A DNA stretch of 64,000 bases, taken from the NCBI GenBank assembly GCA_024760905.1, contig CM045746.1, forward strand, positions 11,890,466 through 11,954,465, read 5' to 3'. The DNA is from Plotosus lineatus. Its lineage: Eukaryota; Chordata; Actinopteri; Siluriformes; Plotosidae. The notes beneath the pieces are model-generated. The model searched no databases, had not been told where the DNA came from, and worked only from the letters and a program-made list of their open reading frames with translations. The position numbers were made by a program, and so were the translations under genes. Shown here piece after piece: positions 53,595-64,000 of this stretch (its first letter is position 1; every line of letters begins with the position of its first letter).

Positions 53595-53920
53595 TTGCAT
53601 GATGGCGTAGTGGTTCGCAAGTCCACCACACAACAAGAAGGTCCTGGGTTTGAGTTTCATGCTCAGTGAGGGCATTTCTGTGTGAACTCTGCTTTCCTCT
53701 GGGTACTCTAGTATCCTCACATAGTCTAAAGACTTGCACATTAGACTAATTATCTGTTCCAAATTGCCTGTGTATGTGTTAGCCCAACAATGGCAACAAT
53801 TTGTTCAGGGTCTAACCCACCTTTACCCAGAATCCACTGAGATAGGCTCCAGCCTCCCAGTGACCCCAGTTGGATTAAACTGTTCAGCAAATGAATAAAT
53901 GAATTAATTACTGTTACTGT
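53595..53920 (+). mobile_element. SINE family B
   Basis: Head GCGTAGTGGTTCGCAAGTCC, body TTTCCTCTGGGTACTCTAG, and tail ATCCACTGAGATAGGCTCC with GATTAAACTGTTCAG and ATGAATAAATGAATTAA. Confidence 0.75.
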
Positions 53921-53999
53921 CATTAGCACATGAACATGATCATACAATCTTTAGAAGTTTATTCAGTTGTGATGTGGAAGCTCAGAATGCAACTTTCAT

Positions 54000-54440
54000 C
54001 TTTTTCATCTTCATCTTATTCCGCTTGTGTCTGGGTTGGGTCACAGAGGCAGCAGCTTATTCAGTGAGGTCCAGATGTTCCTCTTCACAACAACTTCCTC
54101 CAGCTTTTCCAGGTGGATGCTAAGGTATTCTAAGACCAGCCAAGAGACATAGTTCATGCATCGTTTTCTATGTTGACCCCGGGGTCTTTTTCTGGTTGGC
54201 CATGCCCAAAACACCATACCAGTTTGCCGTTTGGGAGGCATTCTCATCAGATACCCCAGCAACCTCAACTGGCTTCTCTCAATGAGGAGCAACGGTTCTA
54301 CTCCGTGCTGCTCCTGGATGACAGAATTTCTCACCATATCTCTAAGGGAGAGCCCCACCACCCTGCGATGAAAGCTCATCTCAGCCACTTGTACTGCATT
54401 CGTAATCTTGTTCTTTCAATCACCATCCTAAGCTCATGAC
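54000..54440 (-). mobile_element. 5'-truncated non-LTR retrotransposon, C-terminal RT remnant
   Basis: The frame 54388 to 54041 reads AEMSFHRRVVGLSLRDMVRN, then GVEPLLLIERSQLRLLGYLM and RKRPRGQHRKRCMNYVSWL. This matches the C-terminal region of a common fish LINE distinct from both the RTE copies and 19547-20270. Very short. Confidence 0.75.
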
Positions 54441-55611
54441 CATAGGTGAGGCTTTGGAACGTAAGTCAACTGCTAAATTCATTAGTGTATTGAACTGCTA
54501 TTAGTATTTTTTCATTATGCCAATGCACTGCATGCACTATTTGTCAAAGAGTTTCATCATTATATTCATATCGTCAAATCCAAATCTCTCCTGTGAAATA
54601 TCACCAACCCAAAGGATGTCAGTTGTGCTGACCCACTGTTGCAATTCAAAGTAAAGATAGGTGCTTTCGAGACCAGAATGGGACAATTCTCTAATCTTCC
54701 GGTGAAACATAACCCAGCAAATGTACTAACTTGAAGGTGAAGAAAAATTTCAGTGACCTGAGAAGCCCTAGAAATGTGGAATAGCAGTGTTAGATGACAC
54801 TAGAGTGCCAAATAACGAGGTTAGTGTATGTTTATGTTTTTTCTGATGGGCTGTCTGGCATAAACACTAGGTTTCCATGAATTGTTTTTCTTTTCTTTTC
54901 TTTTTTCATAATAATGCATCCCATCCCATCCTGATTTGCCTTCCATGGCTATTGACCATGGAGCGTTCATGTGACCAATCAGAGCAGAGTAGGCACAGAG
55001 AGTGGAAAGACCATAAATGGGAGGAGGAAGCCAAAAAGATATTCCAGGGGGAGGTGTGGAAGTAAAGCTCTGAAAACAGATACTGTATAACATCTCACCA
55101 GTACCATTGAGACAAGCTTGCTGAGAACTTATTACTCAAGCTACTAAAATTTGAATTCACGAACAATATCTTGAACCTCAGTCCACATCATAAACACTTC
55201 CATTGTTTCATCCATTAATCAAGAGACCCTACGGAACATCACGAGAGCCTACAATGCCCCACTTCATCACATTTATTCCTCTAATTAACTGGAACATGAT
55301 ATGGTTTCAAATATTACTAAGATCAGGCCACCAAAGCTGAGAGCACACCAAGTGTCTCTCTGTGTCACCTCATGTTGCCTAAAAACTGAGCAAATAATTG
55401 TGCATTAGTACAACACAAAGGCTTCTGCCAATTGCTCTCTGGCATGTACATTCTGCGCCTGTTTGAGAGGAAAGAACTCTTCACACTAACAGATGGAAAA
55501 TACCTGTGTTTGTCATTCAATGGGAACACTGGAGTGACTATGGGAAATGTGAACACATTGCTGTTTGATTATCATTTTTACATGCTCACTTATCATTCAT
55601 GCTCACTCATT
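54441..55611. other. intergenic, nothing recognised
   Basis: Single-copy-looking DNA without family-like ORFs. Confidence 0.4.
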
Positions 55612-55920
55612 GTGGGGCTGGTGGCGTAGTGGTTAGGGTGCTGCGCTCATGATCGGGAGGTTGTGAGTTCGAATCCCATTGAGACCCTCACTGTGCTAAG
55701 ACCCCTGGGCAAGGTCTCAACCACAAGTGTGCCTCTGTTCACCCAGCATTATAAATGGGTACCAGTAAAATATACTGGGAAGGTAACCTGCAATGGACTA
55801 GCGTCCCATCCAGGAGGAGTTGAACTCCTAGTTGCTTCATGCTATGGAAACTGGGGATAAGCACCGGCCTGATGAGCCACTATGGCTCGGGTGTAAAAAC
55901 CCAACAGACTTTACCTACCT
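55612..55920 (+). mobile_element. tRNA-derived SINE, family C
   Basis: Head GGGGCTGGTGGCGTAGTGG with B-box GAGTTCGAATCCC, body CCCCTGGGCAAGGTCTCAACC and GGACTAGCGTCCCATCCAGG, and end ATGGCTCGGGTGTAAAAACC followed by TTTACCTACCTACC. Single copy here, unlike families A and B. Confidence 0.75.
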
Positions 55921-56864
55921 ACCATGCTCACTCATTATAGAAGGTTTTGTGTAGCTATTTATAATTGAGGAGATGGTTTACTAGTTGGTTACTCATTAAG
56001 GGCAAAGTGTTTGAAATTTTTTGTGATGAGTTCACAAACCAGTCGCCTAAAATGTGATGCTGCAAATGATGTGCAACAAATATGCAAACATTCTTAGAAG
56101 AGAATTGCGGTGGCTGTGAATTACCATTAGTGTCAGTTGCTTTTCTATCATACCTCTTATGTGATCACCCCCTTAAGAGAACACTTTAATGAAAGCTTCT
56201 AAAGATTATAGCATACAGTATGCCGGTTAAAATTTAATTGGCCGTTGGATACGCCCCATTATATCTACAATTTCTTACCTCCTCATCAACCAATCAGACT
56301 TTATGTAATATTGTTCTTGTATAATAATAATAATATGAATAATGTTCAAACATAGCTGCATGGTGTGATGCAAGAGGTTACGCCACAGTCCCATGGAGAC
56401 TATAGAATCACCCAATAGCCTATTGAACATGATCCTACATGGAAAGGAGACACAGACATTGTAATGTTGAGTGCTCTATGCTGTTGATTCACCTAAACAC
56501 CATATAATAGAAATACTCTACATTGTTAGGCATGAAAAGCCAGTATGATAACGCTGTGAAGGCACTAAGTTGCGATAGAGATTTGTTTTAATGAGGGGGT
56601 CTGTCGTACATTGTCAGGGAGATTGTCCATCAATGTTACAATTCCACTGGCCTGATGCCCTCACCAAAAGCACAAATATTAAACAACCAGTGCTAATTTA
56701 GCTGCTTTGTATATTCTGGCACTAATTTCTGTAAATGTTTTCTGTGGACCTAATTTGCATTCATCTTTGTAATGACCCTTTCTCCACAACAGGAAAAGGA
56801 ATCACTCTAATCAGAGCTAATCTGTTTATGTCCCACAAATTCACTAGGGGGAGAACTATAGAAT
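55921..56864. other. intergenic, nothing recognised
   Basis: AT-rich, single-copy-looking, no coding features. Confidence 0.4.
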
Positions 56865-57165
56865 GGGGCAGTAGGGCACTGGTGGTAGGGTGCTGGATTG
56901 CTTATCCCAAGGTTGGAGGTTCAAGCCCCATTATCAGTGGGTTTTCACTGCCTTCCCTCCAGTGCAGCTAACTGGGTTACCAAAGGCCAGCTATGACTCT
57001 CACTGTCCGTGGTGAGAGGTTCATGTAAAAGTACCATTGTTTACTTTTGTCAAGATTAGGCCATAGGGTGTTTTTGCCCTATGATGGCCTGGTGAACTGT
57101 CCATGGTGTACTCTGCCCTAGTCCAGGAACTAGGATTAAGTGGTTCAAAAAATGAATGAATGAGA
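56865..57165 (+). mobile_element. SINE A2, worn
   Basis: GGGGCAGTAGGGCACTGGTGG head, core GTGCAGCTAACTGGGTTACC, tail GAACTGTCCATGGTGTACTC and ATTAAGTGGTTC with a short ATGAATGAATGA end. Confidence 0.75.
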
Positions 57166-57381
57166 ACTAGAGAAAAAGAAAGTGCATTGCATGACAAAAT
57201 CTTTACATTTGCCTGGAAACCCCTCATAGTTCAGGGACACAAACACACCTTTGGTGTGTTTACCTCTGGATTTATGGGTTGCACTGATGTAATCACTGCT
57301 CTTTTATTACTAGCAAGTATAAATACTCTGATAGTGCAATAAGCCAATCTGATAGCGTGAGTGGGTGTCTAAACTCAGAAG

Positions 57382-57525
57382 ATAGACAGCGAGAGACATG
57401 GCGGCTTTTGGTAACTCAGTTAGCGTACTAGGGGGACAGCAGTGACAAGCCGTTGATAATAGGGCTTGAACCCGCAACCTTGGAGTCAGTTATCCAGCAC
57501 CTTAGTACCAGGCCACCACTGTCCA
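57382..57525 (-). mobile_element. SINE A head-and-core fragment
   Basis: Reverse complement of head and core (CTTGAACCCGCAACCTTGGA and CCAGGCCACCACTGTCC in plus orientation). The tail is missing, so A1 or A2 cannot be decided. Confidence 0.7.
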
Positions 57526-57547
57526 CTATTTTATATATATATATACA

Positions 57548-58351
57548 CAGTCCAAAAAAAAACCTTCACACTCAGAAATTGCTAAATATCTTCTTGAAAT
57601 CAGTTCAAAATTATTATCATTATTATTAGGGGTAAGTACGTTGACAAAGACCATGTCACACAACAACTTCCACATGCACATGCAAGAAGCACGTGCGAGT
57701 GCACATTCAGGGAAAAGTGTGTTTTCGTTTTTCTAGTCATGTGACCTTGTGAGACACGTGCATTTTTGCTCAAGTTAGCACGAAAATGTGACTTATTGGA
57801 AAAACAAGTCTTTACCGACAATTACCTGGTGACTTTCAATGACATGACTCTCAAACATTCAACGTGAACGTACCATCGGTATGCTGAATACAGGAACGTC
57901 CGTCACTGACGTTGCCCGGGCTATGGGATGCAGTTGACGGACTATCCATGATCTACGGACACGTCTCCAACATACAGGCACCACAGCAGACCGACCTTGT
58001 TCTGGAAGACCACGCGTGACGTCACGAGCAGAGAACCGTCAAATAGTCTTACGTCATTTGCAAAATTGATTCGTCACTGCAACATCCATTCGGAATGAAT
58101 TGTTTAGAGGTCATGGAGTGGCCCTCAAGGTCTCACAACTTTAACCCCATCGAACATGTATGGGATGTGTTGGGCAGAAGAGTTTCTGTGGCATTTTTGG
58201 TGGAACTGATGAAATGATGAACTTGATTTTCATGGTGTGCCATTATTAATTGTTAAAGAATTAAATAAAATCATGATTTCCGACCCTTCTTTTCCTCTGT
58301 TCAATTCAATTTATCGACCACCAAACGAGTGGGAAGTTTCTTTTTTGACTG
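57548..58351 (+). mobile_element. Tc1/mariner-superfamily relic, internally deleted
   Basis: Terminal repeats CAGTCCAAAAAAAAACCTTC (left) and GAAGTTTCTTTTTTGACTG (right) are inverted partners. The interior keeps fragments of a Tc1-type transposase: helix-turn-helix remnants near 57860-58020 and TCATGGAGTGGCCCTCAAGG (EWPSRS...NPIEHVWDVLGRRV) near 58113-58190. The central DDE part is missing and stops are frequent. Confidence 0.75.
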
Positions 58352-58382
58352 AGTATATACTAGTGTATATATATATATATAT

Positions 58383-59260
58383 AGCACAACTCCCACAATC
58401 AACATCGGCGATTACACCCTGGAAGTGGTGGACAAGTTCACCTACCTTGGCTCCACCATCTCCAGCAACCTATCCCTGGATGCTGAGCTAAACGTAAGGA
58501 TAGGCAAAGCAGCAACATCCATGGCCCGCCTAGCGAAGCGTGTGTGGAACAACCCCAGGCTGACCCTAAACACGAAGATGAAGGTGTACCAAGCATGCGT
58601 GTTGAGCATGCTTCTATACGGAAGTGAGGCCTGGACCCTATACATGCACCAGGAGCGAAGACTAAACGCCTTTCACCTGCGCAACCTCAGACGACTCCTC
58701 GGCATTACCTGGCAGGATCGTGTCTCCAACTCGCGCGTCTTGGCCCAGGCAGGCATGTCAAGCATGTTCGCCATCCTCTCCCAGAAGCGCCTGCGCTGGC
58801 TCGGACACATATGCAGGATGGATGAATTCCGCATTCCAAAGGACATCCTCTATGGCGAGCTCGCCTCAGGAACATGACCAACAGGACGACCCGCCCTGCG
58901 CTACAAGGATGTCTGCAAGAGGGACCTGAAGTCATGCAGCATCAACCCAGTAGATCTCGAGGCAGCGAGCTCCGACCGCTCTAGCTGGCGTGGAAAGGTA
59001 AAATCCGGTGTGCAGCAGGCCGAGGAGAAGAGAGAGATCCAGCATGAGGAGAAGAAGAACCGCAAACAGCAGAGAATTCTGTCTGCCACAGCCTGCCCCA
59101 CGATCCCTACTGCAGAATACACTTGCAGCAAGTGTGGTAGGAGCTGCATCTCCCGCATTGGCTTATTCAGCCACAGCCGGCGCTACAGCCTCTCAGCTAA
59201 TTGATAGACCTGCCTAGGTGCAGACTCCATTGTCTCTAGAGACAGACGAATGCCAACCAA
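58383..59260 (+). mobile_element. 5'-truncated non-LTR retrotransposon inside a TA microsatellite
   Basis: Both sides are (TA)n tracts (58361-58382 and 59262-59282). The frame 58425-59204 reads VDKFTYLGSTISSNLSLDAE, VYQACVLSMLLYGSEAWTLY, LRWLGHICRMDEFRIPKDIL, and ends in a zinc-finger-like CSKCGRSCISRIGLFSHSRR. One in-frame stop (58875-58877) interrupts it. C-terminal C2H2-like fingers after the RT occur in some LINE clades; the clade is unassigned. Confidence 0.8.
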
Positions 59261-59604
59261 CAATATATATATATATATATATAGTGTGTGTATACTATAT
59301 TAATAAGCATTCCAGATATAAAAAAATGAGCAGACAATAAAACAAAGTCCCAGGTGCACCACACTCATCAGAATTTGGCTAGAATAGGCTCCATTTTACA
59401 TACAAGTGGTAAAGACAGTGGATGAATTTTGTTGATGTGTTTGTTTATTTTTTTATTCAATCAATAGTCCTTTACTTTTCTACACTTACTAAAATCTAAA
59501 ATTGGCATGACAGTCCTTCTCACCAGTAGTGATATCTTCAGAGCCGATTTCCATATTTCTGTAAAGCATTAATAAAATATTTAAGGTTCAGTGTCAAAGA
59601 TTTA

Positions 59605-59905
59605 GACAGCACGGCTGCGTAGCGGTGAGCACATTGGCCTCAGAGTGAAAAAGTACTGGGCCGGCAAATGCATTTCTGTATAAAGTTTGCATGTTCTGCT
59701 CATATGGGTTTCTTCCAGAGTCCAGAGACATGCAGACTCGGCTATCTGACTGTTGTGTAACTGGTGTGAACTTCAGTGATTGTGTGTGTGAGTGTTTACT
59801 TTGCAATTGGCTAGCAAGTTTTTTTAGGGTTTACCCCACCTTCATCAAATGTCAGTCAAGATATTCTTCAGGCTCCCAGCAATCCTCATAGGATTCAACA
59901 ATCAT
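59605..59905 (+). mobile_element. SINE family B, worn
   Basis: Head GACAGCACGGCTGCGTAGCG, body AGTTTGCATGTTCTGCTCAT, and a worn tail CAGTCAAGATATTC...AATCCTCATAGGATTCAAC. Confidence 0.65.
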
Positions 59906-60104
59906 ACTTGCAATCCTGCTATTGTACTGAGCTCAATTGGCTTGTGATTACCTGCAGTATTGCTGCCTGCAACTGAACCAGACCCCATATTCATTCATGG
60001 ATATACAGGGGGAAAAAAAAGCACTCTTGTTAGGGCAACATTGGATATTTGTTGATGTCGCCAAAATGGAATAGTTAAAGTCTGACATGAAGTTGTATTT
60101 GGGA

Positions 60105-60365
60105 CAGCACAGGGGTACAGTGGTTAGCATGTCCACCTCACAGCAAGAAGATCCTGGGTTTGATTCCCAGCCTTGAGCTTTTCTGTGAGGAGTTTGCATA
60201 TTCCCCTTGTGCTTGTTTGGGTTTCCTCTGGGTACTATGGTTTCCTCCCACAGTCTAAAAACATGCACAGTAGGCTCACTGGTGGTTCCAACTCATTCCT
60301 AGGAGTGAGAGTGAGTGTGAATGGTATGTGTGTTGGCCCCGCAATAGTTCAGAGAGTACTCTACT
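60105..60365 (+). mobile_element. SINE family B
   Basis: Head GGTACAGTGGTTAGCATGTCC with B-box GGTTTGATTCCC, body GGTTTCCTCTGGGTACTATG. The tail is cut short. Confidence 0.8.
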
Positions 60366-60449
60366 ATCACAAAGAGTTGTATTTACTTCAAGTTAAGCTG
60401 TAGGGACTTGACCTAATGCACTGACGCTCCAAAATTGTTGGCTGATGGT

Positions 60450-60768
60450 ATTCATTCATTCATTTGCTCCCTACTTAATGCTTCTAGGATAATGGACAGG
60501 CTGCAGCCTATCTCAGCCAAGTGTGAGTGAAGTCAGGGTACTCCCTAATAAACAGCTTGCTGGTCTCTCACACAGCCAACATGCAGACAACACTCACAAG
60601 CAGCCTAATGTGTATGTCTCTTGGATTGTGAGGGGAACTTGGAGTACCCAAAGAAAACCCACACAATCACGGCGAGAACATACAAACTCTACACAGAAAT
60701 GTCCTCACCAAGCCCGGGATTCAAACCCAGGACCTTCTTGCTGTGAGGAGGTTATGCCAAACCAATAT
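60450..60768 (-). mobile_element. SINE family B, full length, inverted
   Basis: Starts with the (ATTC)n end at the left and continues with the complement of the tail (CTATCTCAGCCAAGTGTGAG) and body. The complement of the head is at the right (GATTCAAACCCAGGACC). Confidence 0.8.
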
Positions 60769-61872
60769 AAATAGTTTCAGCAACCAAAGCATAATTTCCT
60801 GTAAATACTATCTGGACCAAGCATGTTGTAAGGCACATTGCTAAAAATAATTTGGGGGTGGGTGAGATTCCAGTTGTGAGACCTTCCGATGCTGATACAT
60901 TATGCAAGAACCTTATTCAACCAGTAATTAACATATCTCATTTCAAAAATTAATTCTCAGCAGACATTTCCATCTCCCTAAACACATGCTCGCACAATTT
61001 ATTCCTACACACACTTGTGCTCGCTGAATCTAGTTGTCTGTGTCAGATTTAATCACCGCTACCCTTTCCCACTTTCTTCTACATCATTGGCTGCAATCAA
61101 CCACATAGGCAGTTCCTCTTATTCATGCACATATCAAAATGTTTTTGTTACTAGGTTTTTATTACCACAAGACTAGACTTGCATTGGTTTGAGTTGCATA
61201 ACACCTTTTATGCAAATGTCCACTTTTATGCAAATATAAAATCTTGCTTTTATTATCCAAGCCAAACAGGATGCAGACAACACTCCAACCTTCATATGGA
61301 GTAATTCTCTATTATACGGCGACCACAGTTGTGATTTAAACAAAACATGAGTGAGGATGAGCATTCAGAGAAGGAATTCTTTTCTTCTCCCTAATTAATT
61401 GTATCTAATTTGCACTCATCAGTATTGCCTTCCCTATCACATAACCACCACTGACCAAGGAGGGACAAAAGCATGCACACGCCCCCTCTGTGACATGTAA
61501 TGCTAGCCATCTGCCTATTTTCGAACTGCGACCCATGAGTATTTGGGGGACGGTCTAACACACTCAGAGGGAAAGCACTATCCGCCCCCTCGTACGAATG
61601 ATTTCACATACGCCAATGCTGTCTGGCGATTGCTGTGAGTGACAGGGAAGTGAGCATATGCCATCCCTCCCTCCCGTGAGAGCTCAGCCAGTTAGCTCAT
61701 ATGGATTCCCAGTCACAGATGGATGTGGCATTAACATGGATCCGAAATTCCAATCTCTGGGTTAATAGTCATGCGCACTGTCAATGCACCACTCAGGAGC
61801 CTCAGTGAGGGAATTCTTTGAAAGAAGGAGAAAGTGACTCTGTTGGTATTGAAAAAACATCAACAGACAGAA
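60769..61872. other. intergenic, nothing recognised
   Basis: Single-copy-looking DNA. No ORF with family features and no transposon ends recognised. Confidence 0.4.
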
Positions 61873-61876
61873 AGAA

Positions 61877-62003
61877 TTCATTCATTCATTTATTTTCTAA
61901 ACCACACTCCTAATTAGGGTCACAAGGAGGCTGGCCCCCATCTCAGCTGACTCTCGGAGAAAGCGGAGTACACCCTGGACAGCTCCCCAGGCCATCACAG
62001 GGC

Positions 62004-62078
<75 letters not shown>

Positions 62079-62240
62079 ACCTTTCACACTCACACCTGTT
62101 GGTGATTTGGAACAGCCAATCTGTGCATATTTTCAGACTGTGGATGGAAACTTGAGTACCCAGGGAAACACTTCATACAAAAACACCCGAGTGTGGGGAT
62201 CTAATCATGCGAACCACTGCTTCTCCATGCAACTGTCAGA
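61877..62240 (-). mobile_element. SINE family B interrupted by a (CA)n tract
   Basis: (ATTC)n end and tail complement (CCTAATTAGGGTCACAAGGA, GAGTACACCCTGGACAGCTC) at the left, CA repeat 62007-62080 in the middle, worn head at the right. The A-type core is absent. Confidence 0.75.
62007..62080. repeat. (CA)n microsatellite
   Basis: About 36 nearly perfect CA units. Confidence 0.97.
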
Positions 62241-62389
62241 AAGAATTATGAAATTAAAAAAAAAGCACAGTAAAAAAGTCCACTGTTGATATGGATGCTT
62301 CCCTCGATACCTAGGCAAAAGACAACATGGACGTTTTTGACTTACCAGCTCAAGAACTTGAACATCTTTTCGAGTGTGTAGTTTACACT

Positions 62390-62428
62390 TGATGGTGGTG
62401 GTGGTGGTGGTGGTGGTGGGGGGGGTCT
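62390..62428. repeat. (GGT)n microsatellite
   Basis: TGGTGG units followed by a G-run. Confidence 0.95.
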
Positions 62429-62622
62429 TCAGGTTAATTTTTTCCAGTTTTCCCTTTTTTCGAGGAATGCTGGAAAAATGGCATACTGGATATCAAATAA
62501 CCTATTAATGTTAATATTTTGGTCAGTGCAGGAAATTCCAGATTTACTCATATTACATCAAAGCCGGGGTCTGGAATTTCCTTGTACAGTACTGACCTCA
62601 TTTTTGATTAAGAGGTAGTATA

Positions 62623-64000
62623 CAGTGGTATGAAAAAGTATCTGAACCTTTTGGAATTTTTCACATTTTTGCATAAAATCACCATCGAATGTGATCTGAT
62701 CTTTGTCAAAATCACACAGATGAAAAAACAGTGTCTGCTTTAACTAAAACCACCCAAACATTTATAGGTTTTCATATTTTAACGAGGATAGCGTGCAAAC
62801 AATGACAGAAGGGGGAGGAATAAGTAACTGAACCCTCTGCCTAAGGAGACTTAAAGAGCAATTGAAACTAATTTTTACCAAACAATTGAAGTCAGGTGTG
62901 TGCCCAATCACTGAGGAGTGGCTTAAAGCTGCCCTTCCCACTATAAAACACACATCTGGTAAGAATTGTCTTGATGAGAAGAGTTGTCTGATGTGCACCA
63001 TGGCTCGCTCAAAAGAGCTGTCTGAAGACCTGCGATCAAGAATTGTTGATTTGTATAAAGCTGGGAAAGGCTACAACACCATCTCTAAAAGTCTGGATGT
63101 TCATCAATCGACAGTCAGAGAAGTTGTCTACAAATGGAGAGAGTTTGGCACTGTTGCTTATCTCCCAAGGAGTGGCCGTCCACCAAAGATGACGCCAAGA
63201 GTTCAGCGCAGAATACTCAGAGAGGTAAAAAAAAAAAAAAAGAAAACCCTAGAGTGTGCGCTAAAGATTTACAGAAATCACTGGCACAGTCCAATATCTC
63301 TGTGCACACATCAACTATATGTAAAACAATGGGCCAAGAATGGTGTTCATGGGAGGACTCCAAGGAGGAAGCCACTGCTGTCTAAAAAAACATTGTTGCT
63401 TGTTTAATGTTCGCAAAAAGGCACTTGGACAATCCACAGAAGTTTTGGCAAAATATTTTGTGGACTGATGAAACCAAAGTTGAATTGTTTGGGAGGAACA
63501 CACAATGTCATATGTGGAGGAAAAATGGAAGGGCTCACCAACATCAACACCTCATCCCCACCATGAAGCATGGTGGAGGGTACATCATGGTTTGGGACTG
63601 TTTTGCTGCCTCAGGGCCTGGACAACTTGCAATCATTCATGGAAAAATGAATTAAAAAGTTTATCAGGATGTTTTGCAGGAAAACCTGAGGCCTTCTATC
63701 AGTTGAAGCTAAAAAGAGGATGGATGCTGCAACAAGACAATGATCCAAAACACAGAAGTCAATCAACTTCAGAATGGTTTTCTGAAGAACAAAATACACG
63801 TTCTGGAGTGGCCAAGTCAAAGTCCAGACTTGAACCCCATTGAGATGCTGTGGCATGACCTCAAGACAGCAATTCATGCCAGACATCCCAGGAATCTGAC
63901 TGAACTACAGCAGTTTTGTAAAGAAGAATGGGCCAAGATTAGTCCTGATCGATGTGCCAGACTGATCTGCAGCTACAGGAAGCGTCTGGTTGAAGTTATT
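62623..64000 (+). mobile_element. Tc1-type transposon, right part outside the window
   Basis: The left terminal repeat starts CAGTGGTATGAAAAAGTATC after TA (62621-62622). The transposase follows from 63000. The right terminal repeat should lie a little beyond 64000. The end of the coding region ([10 protein letters not shown]) is already reached at the window edge. Confidence 0.9.
63000..64000 (+). pseudogene. Tc1-family transposase, frameshifted, partial
   Basis: Starts MARSKELSEDLRSRIVDLYK with two helix-turn-helix motifs (YNTISKSLDVHQSTVREVVY, GRPPKMTPRVQRRILREV). The catalytic region has FWQNILWTDETKVELFGRN (first D), [13 protein letters not shown] (second D) and [10 protein letters not shown] (third acidic residue, E). 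An A-rich run at 63227-63240 is expanded and shifts the frame, and further shifts occur near 63375-63400, 63655 and 63770. Tc1 transposases of about 340 aa cut and paste at TA sites. This copy is inactive. Confidence 0.92.

Noticed and set aside
39400..64000. A second host gene upstream of rapgef2
   Set aside because: No conserved exon, splice-bounded coding segment or known protein was recognised; all family-like coding stretches are transposon remains.

Overview
This is vertebrate nuclear DNA, almost certainly from a ray-finned (teleost-type) fish. The evidence is a split gene with canonical GT-AG introns whose protein closely matches the vertebrate family, a dense mix of fish-type transposons (RTE-clade LINEs, tRNA-derived SINEs, Tc1/mariner, Tigger/pogo and hAT relics), and abundant CA/TA microsatellites. 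There are no operons, ribosomal or functional tRNA genes, and no CRISPR array. The species cannot be named from the sequence alone. Only one host gene is recognisable. It is the 5' (N-terminal) part of rapgef2 (PDZ-GEF1/RA-GEF-1, a Rap GTPase exchange factor), read on the minus strand. Its start codon is at 38932 and it leaves the window at the left edge. I resolved 17 coding exons totalling 2,123 nt (707 codons plus 2 bases). They join in phase without a stop and encode both cyclic-nucleotide-binding-like domains, an acidic linker, the RasGEF-N domain and the PDZ domain. The Ras-association and catalytic CDC25 domains lie off the left edge. Intron 1 (16048-38863, about 22.8 kb) is the largest and is filled with nested transposons. 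Layout: 1-16047, fourteen intron-separated clusters of exons 2-17 with Tigger-like relics at 2396, 6034, 7681 and 10591; 16048-38863, intron 1, with a nested Tigger/SINE/LINE block at 18211-22716, a Tigger relic at 29696, and a hAT-in-Tigger nest at 30836-32843; 38864-39400, first coding exon and presumed promoter; 39400-64000, upstream intergenic DNA with no host gene found but two near full-length RTE LINEs (41850-44910 plus strand, 46326-49475 minus strand, each with perfect 17-bp target duplications), many SINEs, a degraded Tc1 at 57548-58351, other LINE 3' fragments, and a Tc1 transposase copy running off the right edge from 62623. The most interesting structure is a LINE/SINE partnership. 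The RTE family is accompanied by a tRNA-derived SINE (here called A1) whose 3' tail looks like a collapsed RTE element: a block from the RTE 5' region joined directly to the RTE 3' terminus. A1 and RTE copies both carry target duplications of about 15-18 bp, and a sister SINE (A2) has the same head with a different tail that is shared with a third SINE family (B).
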